Below, piece after piece: positions 54,779 to 64,000 of a stretch of 64,000 nt of DNA. The notes beneath the pieces are model-generated. The model worked only from the letters and a program-made list of their open reading frames with translations. It made no database searches and was not told the origin of the DNA. A program made the translations under genes and the position numbers. Origin of the DNA: Orychophragmus violaceus (lineage: Eukaryota; Streptophyta; Magnoliopsida; Brassicales; Brassicaceae); the NCBI GenBank assembly GCA_030180135.1, contig CM058236.1, positions 49,458,947-49,522,946 on the forward strand, given 5' to 3'. The first letter of the stretch is position 1, and each line of letters begins with the position of its first letter.

Positions 54779-55584
54779 GGGTGAATTTCACCGGGTGTAT
54801 TTTTTTTTTTTACACTTTTATTGTATCTTTTCAAAACTCTTTGCAATTTTGTATCTTTTTACTTCAATTTCAATGTTAAAAAGATAAAAATAGCCCTGTC
54901 CATCCCATTCCTCTATTTTCTATTTTTTTTTTTCTTTATTTTCTTCTTCTTCTCTTTCTTACTTTACATTTCTTTTTACCCCTTCATTTTTTTGACGGTG
55001 GATAGCATTGCGGATGTGAGATTTCCGGCAATATAAACCACCGGAATGAAGATATAATTGGTCGATGTACCGGAATTCAAATAAAAAAACGGAGTTAATA
55101 CAAAAGTTTCGAGTGAATAGTCTAGACAAGCTGTCCACAATATCCATCCACGTGTACAGCTAGTCTACACTATCCATCTACGCGCTTCCTGTGGATAAAA
55201 AGCGGACAAGGGAAATATTTCTTTTTGGGTGAATGGTGGGCGCAACAAACCCTTGTGTCCACGGATTCACAATCATGTGAACTATTGAATCAAGTACGTT
55301 ATCCACTAGAAACAAAGTTTTTTATGATTCCTAACCATGATCTCCTCACATTCCTAACCATGATCTCCTCATATCGACTATTCGTAGACACGGCCATGAT
55401 CTCCTCACATATTAGACGGTCTTATGGACAGAAGGTGGCCAAGAGTTTACATAATCGTGAAATGTACTGGTAAACAATTTTAAAAGCTTAGGTGGACGAC
55501 GTTGAGGCTTAGGTGGACGATGTAGATTATTCGTGCACACTACCACGATTATATCACATAATAAACTCTTCTGATGGACAACTA

Positions 55585-56050
55585 AGTGGTCAAGAGTTCA
55601 CATTATTGTGATCTGTGGACATAAAAGTATGTTGGTTCCACTTTCCATCCAAAAAGAAACATTTTTATGGACAAAGTTTATCCAAAAAGTTCACATTATT
55701 GTGATCCGTGGACACAAAAGTATGTTGGTTCCACTGTCCATCGAAAAAACAACATTTTATGGTAAATGTTTATCCAAAAAGTTCACATTATTGTGATCCG
55801 TGGATACAAAAGTATGTTGGTTCCACTGTCCATGGGAAAAAAACAACATTTTATGGATACTGTTTATTCAAAAAGTTAACATTATTGTGATCCGTGGACA
55901 CAAAAAGTATGTTGGTTCAACTGTCCATCGAAAAAGCAACATTTTATGGACATTGTTAATCCACAAGTTCAAATTATTGTGATATATGGATACAAAAGTT
56001 TGATGTTTCCACTATCCATAAAAAAAAACAACATGTTATGGACACTGTTC
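55585..56050. repeat. Tandem units of about 92 bp in the Mutator-like element
   Basis: About five units share TTCACATTATTGTGATCCGT, GGACACAAAAGTATGTTGG, TTCCACTGTCCATC and CAACATTTTATGG. Related units are in the 20117-21652 element near 21195-21400. Short ORFs here repeat the same peptide and are not genes. Confidence 0.85.
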
Positions 56051-56079
56051 ATCCGGATGCACTGTTCATGCGTGGGATT

Positions 56080-56081
<2 letters not shown>

Positions 56082-56163
<82 letters not shown>
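56082..56163. repeat. (AT)n microsatellite
   Basis: An uninterrupted TA dinucleotide run of about 80 bp lies within the Mutator-like element. Long Tyr-Ile peptides from it are artefacts. Confidence 0.97.
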
Positions 56164-56167
<4 letters not shown>

Positions 56168-56214
56168 GTTATAGTGGGACCTCCCATTAATCAAAGAAAG
56201 TTCTTTTGTCATAA

Positions 56215-56484
56215 GAGCATCTCCACCAGCGGACCCAGGTAAGTCTCGTACCTCTAATTTTTTATTAATTTTTTTTTTTTTTTGGTAGAGGCGAAAAAAA
56301 AAAAAAACAAAAAAAAAATCGACCAATTGTGTGACGACACGTGGCGAGACGAGCCAAGAGACGTCTCTTACACAAGAGGTTTCGGATACGGTTTTTAAAA
56401 AAAAAGTGGGTCCCACGTGGGACCCATATTATTTTAATATTTTTTTTAAGAGACCCACTTCTTGTTACCCTGATGGACTTGCTC
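56215..56484. mobile_element. Tourist-like MITE (PIF/Harbinger)
   Basis: This 270-bp insertion has ends GAGCATCTCCACC and TGGACTTGCTC (imperfect inverted repeats) and the 3-bp duplication TAA on both sides (56212-56214, 56485-56487). GAGCATCTCCA is the usual start of Harbinger MITEs in plants. It can fold on itself along most of its length. Confidence 0.82.
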
Positions 56485-56578
56485 TAAGAGTGTTTTTGTC
56501 TTTGTACATCACTAAAGACAAAAAAAAATAAAAATAAAAGCTCACACTATTCACAAAAGATACAACTTTACTATTATT

Positions 56579-57147
56579 CTCCGTTCGAAAATACGTTAGG
56601 CGCTAGTAGGGCGGCAGGACTGGGCCTAGCGCCTAGCAAGAAAATCAGAGATTAAACAGGGATTACGCGGGGCGTAATTTTAGAACTATTTAATAAATGT
56701 TTATGTATATTTAAAATATATGTTACCATTTACCGATGAAATTTAGTTGGTCTAGTGGTTTGTGGACGTTTGCATTTCATGAAGGTTGTTGGTTCAAAGG
56801 TAAGCTATGTTTTTAGATTATTTTTCTGATTTTCTTTTAATGAAGGGCAATTTCGTCATTGCCCCTTCTTCTTCCTCCTAAGGCCACGGGTTTGTAACCC
56901 TAAAAACGGAGCTCTCGCATTTTTTTCCACGATTATCACTTGTTCTTCTAAATTTTTTGATGGTTTGCCTTCAAATATTGTAGATCTGTTATAGAATAGT
57001 CGATTTCGGGTTTATGACGAGCAAAAAACAAGGTTTTTCATATGTTCCGAGTTTTTAAGGCGATTATCACCAACTCGCGGCGGTCTGGGTCCGTCGAGCG
57101 CTTTTCCGGCGCGGAGGCGGCCGCCTAGACCGATTTTTAGAACAGGG
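56579..57147. mobile_element. hAT-like non-autonomous element, GCCTAGGCG type
   Basis: The flanks are the exact 8-bp duplication CTATTATT (56571-56578, 57148-57155). The ends CTCCGTTCGAAAATACG and CGATTTTTAGAACAGGG form imperfect inverted repeats that continue into TAGGCGC-rich sequence on both sides. The inside has TGGTCTAGTGG and GGTTCAAAGG (about 56749-56803), which resemble tRNA-type A and B boxes. No protein is encoded. Confidence 0.72.
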
Positions 57148-57197
57148 CTATTATTGTTTAAAAAAATACATTGGATGCAATTAATTCAGCAACGGTC

Positions 57198-57604
57198 GCC
57201 ATATGAAACCAACGTTGACAGTAACCAACCCTTCCCCCTTCTTCTTTCCCTTTCACTATCCATTTCATTTCATTTCATATTCATTCTCCTTTTAGCTTTC
57301 TCTTAATTTTCAATTCCAAAATGCTTCCAAGCTGTTGACTTTTTCTTTTTCAAGTTATTCATTTTAATTCGACTATCTCAGTTACATAAGAGTTTTCAAT
57401 GTGGATTACACCCTCAGGTAAATGAATGATTATCAATTACAGTCCTTTAGATTTGGTTCACCATCATGGTTAGTCGCAGATAAAAATTGCCATATTTGTC
57501 ATGTTCCAACACTTATATACTAATGCATATTTATTCAAATGCCACGGTGTGTAAATAAAAATTAATAAAAACAGGGATATGGTTCTACCTCAAATGGCAT
57601 ACTT
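57198..57604. other. Spacer without gene
   Basis: AT- and CT-rich sequence, formerly contiguous with the upstream region of the MAP70-like gene before the Mutator-like insertion. No gene seen. Confidence 0.5.
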
Positions 57605-57619
57605 AAATTAAATAAGCAC

Positions 57620-57876
57620 ACGTGAAGTAATTGTGGCTTAGTGGTCAAGTGGTTAAAGCTTTACACTGGCAGGTATTGGGTTCGAATTCCCGAAGGTCCA
57701 GTTTTACAAGATTAATGGAGACAAGCTTATAAAGAAGTTTTCAGGAGCAGGTGGAGCTGTTGATCGTGACCGTTGATGGATTCTCGTAGAACAGAGGTAG
57801 TATTATCTGTAAAATTGTCCTTGTAATAGTTCTCATAATCTATATCAGCGTTAAAACAAAAAAAAACAAAAAAAAA
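57620..57876 (+). mobile_element. tRNA-derived SINE
   Basis: The duplication TAAATTAAATAAGCA (57605-57619 and about 57877-57890) brackets 257 bp. The head has RNA polymerase III boxes: A box TGGCTTAGTGG (57635-57645) and B box GGTTCGAATTC (57680-57690). The tail is A-rich. Such elements are moved by LINE enzymes. Its unusual head and tail rule out a normal tRNA gene. Confidence 0.9.
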
Positions 57877-57890
57877 AAATTAAATAAGCA

Positions 57891-60800
57891 TAAACTACGA
57901 TCTGACCTGCACTGAGCGTGCGAGTTTTTTTTTCTTTTTATTCCCATTTTATAATTGTTTGATTTATAAAACTTATGTTAATATCAAAGTTTTAGTATTG
58001 ATTTATGGTAGTTAACCAATGATTGATATGTTAAAATTCATGTGGATCAAACAGTTATTTTTTTTTTTTAGTTTTTGAATGAGTTTTATACAACGTTTTA
58101 TTTATGTTAATATCAGTTTTTAGAATTAATCTATGCTAGCTAATTAATTTTGGTGTGTTTAAATTTTAGATGGTAAACATATTTTGTGTTTCTTTATGAA
58201 TGAGTTTTGGATAACATTATGTTTTATTTGTTTTAAACAACGGGTCTTATATAATGTTGGACAAAATTGATGTATAATGAGCATTTGTAAGTAGATTAAA
58301 TTTGTCATAGTTTGACAAAATTGAAACTGTTTTTGCTTAATACTTAGAAAGGCCCATCTAATATTTCTATTTACATTTAATACGTTCTAATGAAATTAAA
58401 TTCTATAATATTACAACAATATAGATTTCATATAGTACATATCCCTATAATTCAACTAAATCAAATAATAACATGAAATATCTCTAACCAGATTATCTAT
58501 TAATATATCATGCGAAATCTAAATCAAAGCAACTATTGATAAATTTGAGATTATATGAATATTGTAAAACTAATATTATATTCGAAATAGTTTTTTATAA
58601 ATTTGGGATTATGTGATATTCATTAAGATTATAAAGATATATTCATCAAGATTACATATTTCAGTTTCCTAAATATAGGCTTCGAAAATAGATATAAATG
58701 GTAAGTCTATTAAAAAATAAATGGTAGGAATGATATAAATAAGTATATAAAATCAATATTTTATACAAACAAATAGTACATTATAAAAAAATATTTAAGA
58801 CTTATAAATTTTGAAATCCACAAATGATACATAGTTAAATAATTTAATATAAAATATTAAATATTAATTTTATAAATAATAATAAATATGTGATAATATA
58901 CACATATTAACATAAGTAAATATATTTTTTATTGTATTTCAACTAAAAAAAGAATAAAACTTGAAAAGTTACCTTGGTATATATCAAATTATAAATCAAA
59001 TAATATGAAAAATTAATGTGTAACAAATTAATATTATTTTCTGGACAAAAAACTAATATTATTTTTTTAAATAAAATAATGTTAGTAATAATAAACAAAT
59101 ATTATTTTTTTTGTAAAACTAAGATTGTAAAGTATATATTCATCAAGATTACATATTTAAGTTTCCTAAAATATAAGCCACGAAAATAAATATAAATGGT
59201 AAGTCTATTGAAAAAATAAATTAAAAAATAAATCAATGGTATGAATAATATATTTAACTATATAAAATCAAATATTGTATGCAAATAAATAATACGAAGG
59301 AAATAACCGAGCTTCCCTAATTTGCTCCCATAATTATGGGCAAATGAAAAAAGAGATAAAAAGATCTTCAAACTAAAGAAAATGGATCAAACACCCATAA
59401 ACCAGTGTATCCAGCATATACCAAAGAACAAAACAAAAATCGAGAGGAAGGTTCGGACTATCGGGACTTATGAGATCAATCAGACGTCGGGGCAACAACA
59501 TTTACTCGGACATTTCAGACTCATGGATTCAACCAAAAGTATTAAAGAAAATCGCAGCTACCCATATTTTACCTCACATCATTCACCAAAACTCCAGATA
59601 ACCAAGCTTCTTCTTTCATGGGACCAAGAAAAAAACAGAATAAAAAGCCAAAACCATAAAAATACATTTTAAATCGAAAAAGAAGAAAATAATATGAATG
59701 ATAACAGATCATTTGATTAAAATTTCAATGATCTGGAAGAATACTTCTATAGCAAAAAAAAAAAAAAAACAGAGAGAAAGTTTCTTGAAAATATGGAAGA
59801 TGCAAAATGATTGTGTTTCTAGGCCACCCAAGCTTTCTTTATATAGGATTTCATAAACTTCTCTAGAAAGCTTGGTATATGCCATAGAATATTTTTTTCA
59901 AACTCGAATTAATGAGATATTTAGAAAGATATTGTGCATTTTAAGAAATTAATTAGTTAAATAAATTAAAATCGATATTCATCAAGCTTGTAAAGAATAT
60001 TCTCCAAAATTGCAGATTTCTGTTTCCTAAAATATAGGCTACGAAAATAAATATATGGTAAGTCGGTTGACAAAATAAATTAAAAAATAAATAAATGGTA
60101 GGATTAAGAAATCTAACTAATCCGACGGATAATATTAAATCTACGAAATCAACGATTAAGATTTAAAAACAGGATCCGCGTGTATATCCGTTTCCAAATC
60201 CGGATCCGCCCAATATCTCTGCGTGACAAAATATCCAAAAAATTTCAAGTTTTACCCTTGATGAAAAAATACTATCCTAACGACTCCAAAGGCAATTTTC
60301 GGGAATACAACATTTTTGTACCAAAGACGGTATCCTGTGTTTATAGTATAGATGTGTAAGCAAGAGAAGAAGAGAGTAATCCAAAAGGAGGCAGAGCATA
60401 TGACAGATATAAAGACACTAATCATAAGGATAAAGATAAATTCAAATGATTCAAGTATTTCGTTTGGTGAAAACCCTTTATATTTTTTTTTTTTGTATAA
60501 ACTAAAATGATATTCCATTGTATCCTTTTGTCTTTATTAGTTTTTGATAAGGTTATGAATGTAGGTGACAACAGATAACAATTATGATAGTATTGAAAGA
60601 TAATAGTTTCATTAGATCAATGTACATATGTATTATCCAAGTGGAGTTTGTAGTTTGATTGCTAGAAAGCGTGAGAGAAAGGTTGAATACTTGGAAGTGT
60701 GAAAGCAAAAGGCGTGAAAAGGTGTTGCCTCAGCAATTAATAGCTTAACCGCAAAATATTGCACAAACTAAGGTTTCTTTTGTAGTATTAGTGGAAAAGT

Positions 60801-61140
60801 CACTCAATATCTCTCTTTGAATAAAAAGAATTTTCAAATAAATGGGACTCTTCCCTTCTTTGCTTCCATGTCTCAAGGTTTTGTTATTTAACTTATTATT
60901 ATTATATGAAACAATGATAAGAGCATTAGACAAACAACAACTAGCGAGAATTATATTTTGTTCTTATTATATGGAGGGCAATATATAAAGGAAGCTTGAA
61001 CCTTATGAATGTAAAAGAATAAAATGGAGGTTTTGATGACCTGTTACTTTATTCAACCATTGGTTTTGTGGGTTGGTGAACCTTTCAAGGCTTATCAGAC
61101 AGAACCTAATCTGACCTGTAGATTTGGTCTTTATTATATA
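57891..61140. other. AT-rich stretch without supported genes; three dispersed repeat copies
   Basis: A block of about 150-180 bp recurs at about 58630-58790, 59125-59300 and 59975-60110. Shared parts are TTCATCAAGATTACATATTT, GTTTCCTAAAATATAGGC and AAATGGTAAGTCTATT. ORFs at 59382-59672 (+) and 60252-60518 (-) have no recognisable domain or gene structure. No RNA gene is seen. Confidence 0.6.
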
Positions 61141-61172
61141 CTAGGTATTGGTCCGCGCTACGCAGCGGAGGA
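61141..61172 (-). other. Helitron 3' terminal hairpin and CTAG
   Basis: The stem CCGC/GCGG with a GC-rich loop, then ACCAATAC and CTAG. This structure marks the end of rolling-circle transfer in Helitrons. Confidence 0.85.
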
Positions 61173-61625
61173 TGTTTTTTATAATTTTTTTATTTTATTT
61201 ATATTAAAAAATCAAATAAAATTGTAATGTTGCTCTTTTATATTAATAGATAGTGTTTAAGGATTTGGGGATTATGTGTTTTTGTTTATTTTAAAGTAAA
61301 AAAGAAAAATCTCATATAGATGTATAAGCGTTAAAGTTTATTTAATACAAAATGATATAGTAAATACATTTGGTTGTCTTGCTTTTCTTCTTTCTTGTAC
61401 CACAATTACGTTTATGTCATCATTCGGTTTCCATTTCCCTTCTTATCCCTGCATCTTTATTTAGTTAGTATAAGGATTGAATAATATGTGTTATATGATA
61501 AATATATTTCTTATACCTCGTCTTGATACTTGAAGATTGTTGAATATCTCTTTGTTGACAACATTTTTTATTGTCGGCGTCGCTGTCTTTCTAGCTGATT
61601 CGCTCCAAATATGTAGTCCTTTTTT

Positions 61626-63356
61626 TTAGGTGACTCTGGATAAAGCAACATATAATTGTCCATGACTGAAGACCGGTTTTGGGAGATATATCCCCACATT
61701 TTGCAAGCTTTGTCCCTGACTTTTATTGATTGTCATAGCATAGCAAACTCTCAGAGGGAACTGCCTTCTTCTCATCTTGTATGGACAGCTTATATATGTA
61801 GTTGTCAAATTAATCCTTGGTATAAGGATTCTTTTGCCAATGTTTTTCCCTACCAAAATCTCTGCTTCAAGAACTCTATCTCCCAACCGAGTTACCAGAA
61901 GTCTAGTACCATTACATAAACCCTTTTTCTGGTTTATGTTTCTTAAAAGTAAAACTGGGGAGTGTTTTTTCAGAAGAAGCTTATGATTTGGTAACCCTGA
62001 ACACTTGAGGTCGTTTAAATACTCGGTTGTGTACAAAAGATTTACCCCATCCAAGTCGTCGTCTCCTTGTTCAATCGTGTCTGCGCTTAGATATTCCCTC
62101 ATTTCACCACTGATTTGTTTCAGGAAAAACTCATTGATCTCATCCACTTTTTCGTTCCTTGGAGTCAGAATGGCACGCACTTTTAGGTATTCCCGGTCTT
62201 GAAATGAAGATCTTAGATTTGGGAATGTAGCTTGCATGATTTCTTCCAAAGGGCTTTCTTTACCAGGCATAAGCAATGAATCATCGATTTCAATGTTTTC
62301 ATCATCAAAATCGTCTTCTGTTCGAGAGAAACTTGTTTTAGCATCACCATTGCCAACTTCCAATATCCATTTAGAAAATTCTTTTTCTTCTGGATGGACG
62401 CGCATATTTTTTGATAAGATGCTTATGTTGCAGTTTTCCCATACATAAGATCTATTCAGTGATGCTAAGACCGTATCTTGTCTTGTTCCTTGTGGGATGA
62501 CTGGCAATACTTGCCGAAAATCTCCCCCTAACAAAACTGTTTTCCCTCCAAAGGGTTTTTCTGATGCAGTTGTATCAACAAAACTCATTATATCCTTGAG
62601 AGTTCTATCTAGTGCTTCAAATGTGTTCCGATGTGCCATTGGGGCCTCATCCCATATGATTAGAGCTGCTTCTTGGATAAGTTCTGCAAGCAAAGTGTTT
62701 GGTTTGATGTCACACATTGAATCTTCATGCAGGTCCAATGGAAGTTTAAATCGTGAATGTGCTGTTCTTCCACCTGGTAAAAGTGTTGCTGCTATACCCG
62801 ATGTTGCAACTGGAAGGACTATTCGTTTTTGTGAGCGGAGCTTTGAGATTATTGTGTTATAAACGTAAGTCTTTCCAGTGCCTCCAGGTCCGTAAAGGAA
62901 GAATAGCTTTCCTTTTCCATTGTCAATTGAATCCATGACTTCTTTGTAGACGTCTAACTGTTCAGAATTAAGCTTTGAGAATAACTCTAGGTGCGTTGCT
63001 CTCTCGTCTTCGACGTTGTAGTTCTTCTCTTCAAAAATCATCGAGTTTTTTACACTTTCAAGGATGTTCTTATTGGGTAACGGCATGTCAGGGTAGTCTG
63101 ATAATGACTTGTCACTTTCAATGAGAAGTTTTTGAAGCTCAATCAAAACATATTGTTGGATTTGTTCATCTTCAAGTTCTAGATCTGGGAAATCTAGTCT
63201 TCTACGTTGCATGCGTAGGATATCATCACTAAGACTCCTCCAACAATGTTTCCATAACTTCAGTGGGTCTACCACCTCCATATATTTACACAACCACAAA
63301 CAACTCTCGTAGTTGATATGAGGTAGCCCAATGTGAAAATTCATCCATTGCTTCAT
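61626..63356 (-). pseudogene. Helitron PIF1-like helicase domain
   Basis: A 576-aa frame on the minus strand with Walker A GPGGTGKTYV (near 62870-62892), Walker B IIWDEAPM (near 62640-62665), LLGGDFRQVLPV (near 62505-62540) and C-terminal INKSQGQSL and LYVALSRVT. These are the SF1B helicase motifs of plant Helitrons. TAA ends it right after SRVT, where the family continues with SKKGL, so the last few residues are lost or shifted. A frameshift near 63290 separates it from the Rep part. Confidence 0.92.
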
Positions 63357-64000
63357 GCCATTCCTTATCTCCGTCTAAAATACCCATAGCATGACAAGCC
63401 TCTTTGTTGGTCTTGTAAGTTATACCCCCAACTGTTCGAATACCAGCAAAGTTAATACAACCCTTAGCATGGTCTAACAGCATCCGTAGGTAATATTTGT
63501 CTCCAGCTGATGGATTGACGTTAACTATTCTCCCAATGCTTGCTGCTCTTTGACGTCTAGTCCAGTCTCTTTTTCTGGTGTCCCATACATAATACCTTGG
63601 AAACTGAATAAACGTAAGTGTTCGTGCGAATGGATCACGTTCATTAGTTTTCATCCACCTAAGTAACATTGTATGTTGTGAAGTTGTTTTGTTCACAACA
63701 TCCTCCAAATCATCGTTCTCATTAATCATCACAGTTTGTTCTCCTTCTAGATGGAATAGGAGCTTCTGTACAGCTGGTTTCTGGTGGTGTATATCGAAAG
63801 CAAATATTCGCCATGCTGCTTCACATGCAGATAGATAACGACATTCTTGGTAATTCTGAATCTCGTTAATTTCAACCTGCTCTGATCCTGAGCTTTCTTG
63901 CCCGCTTTTGGTGTGTTGGAAGACAATAGTGGCTTTGTCAACTCCTTTGGTGATGTACTTGAAAAGATACTTGATAGCTTTTGAGGTGTTACACCACTCA
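63286..64000 (-). pseudogene. Helitron Rep and linker part, open to the window edge
   Basis: The minus-strand frame from the edge reads EWCNTSKAIKYLFKYITKG, a marker of Helitron Rep proteins, then NYQECRYLSACEAAWRIFAF, TSQHTMLLRWMKTNERDPFA, YYLRMLLDHAKGCINFAGIR and WHEAMDEFSHWATSYQLREL. It hits a stop at 63286; the helicase frame overlaps it in another phase (from KYMEVVDPLKLW), so 1-2 bp are lost or gained here. The catalytic HUH and Tyr motifs should be to the right, outside. Confidence 0.9.

Larger units (their letters stand above)
54779..57187. mobile_element. Long-TIR Mutator-like element with nested MITE and hAT-like element
   Basis: The flanks are AGCAACCGTC (54769-54778) and AGCAACGGTC (57188-57197), a 10-bp duplication with one change. 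The ends carry the family's GTATCTTTT-rich zones and finish GGATGCAATTAATTC. The left arm (54820-55140) closely matches the 20117-21652 element. Inside are tandem units (55590-56050), an (AT)n run and two smaller insertions. No transposase. It lies directly upstream of the MAP70-like core promoter. Confidence 0.83.
61141..64000 (-). mobile_element. Helitron, 3' end and Rep/helicase, running off the right edge
   Basis: On the minus strand the 3' terminus is the hairpin CCGCTGCGTAGCGCGG, a short spacer and CTAG, followed by T in the host, as Helitrons require (about 61141-61170). The helicase and the end of the Rep domain are coded at 61626-64000. The 5' end (TC) is outside the window. Frameshift and stop make this copy defective. 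Confidence 0.9.

Noticed and set aside
55585..56050. CRISPR-like regular repeats
   Set aside because: Plant DNA; units are tandem and diverged, with no unique spacers. They belong to the core of a Mutator-like element.
57631..57700. tRNA gene
   Set aside because: The A and B boxes are good but the cloverleaf is not, and the copy has a SINE body, A-rich tail and 14-bp duplications.
59382..59672. 96-aa ORF as a gene
   Set aside because: No domain, poor composition and AT-rich surroundings; no promoter or intron signal that would support it.
60252..60518. 88-aa hydrophobic ORF
   Set aside because: Low-complexity AT-rich sequence read as Phe and Ile; no recognisable family.

Overview
The window is nuclear DNA of a flowering plant, almost certainly from the mustard family (Brassicaceae). 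The clues are Copia, Athila-type, LINE, Mutator, CACTA, Helitron and SINE relics of Arabidopsis type, spliceosomal introns, and a pair of neighbouring host genes that look like an Ole e 1-domain gene beside MAP70-5. From memory these correspond to the A. thaliana neighbours At4g17215 and At4g17220; this is not checked, and the species cannot be fixed from sequence alone. Roughly nine tenths of the window is transposable elements (TEs), many nested inside each other.

Layout. 1-12860: a decayed Copia element on the minus strand, split by a complete, very young Copia element on the plus strand (2367-10085; its two 673-bp LTRs look identical and its 1319-aa gag-pol frame is open). 12861-14652: an Athila-like gag-protease fragment in which the outer Copia landed. 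14653-21652: long-TIR Mutator-like elements (MULEs) with internal tandem repeats, one of which encloses an Athila LTR. 22176-22720: the only apparently intact host gene, a two-exon secreted Ole e 1-domain protein. 23252 to about 54630: a MAP70-5-like microtubule-associated protein gene on the minus strand, now a pseudogene expanded to about 31 kb. Four elements sit directly in it: a CACTA element in exon 1, a Copia element at the intron 5 splice donor, a LINE in exon 8, and a gag-only LTR element in exon 9. The intron 5 Copia itself holds a 9.3-kb MULE with a transposase and an ULP1-type protease. Another long-TIR MULE (54779-57187) lies just upstream of the pseudogene and contains a Harbinger-type MITE and a hAT-like element. 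57620-57876 is a SINE. 61141 to the right edge is a minus-strand Helitron with its 3' hairpin end.

For most elements the target-site duplications (TSDs) can be read directly, so the insertion order is clear. For example, Athila was hit by the outer Copia, which was hit by the inner Copia; and MAP70 was hit by a Copia, which was hit by the ULP-MULE.

The most interesting unexplained signal is a family of paired 14-bp palindromes with a CGATCG core. They occur in the LTRs and leaders of both Copia elements and in the Athila LTR and 3' region. The flanks differ between families (GCAT...ATGC, GTGT...ACAC, GCAA...TTGC) while the two-fold symmetry is largely kept, which suggests selection for a dimeric binding site or an RNA hairpin. 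A second candidate is a dense array of TTGCGGATTT-like motifs at the end of the ULP-MULE, with more copies inside it, which could be transposase-binding sites.
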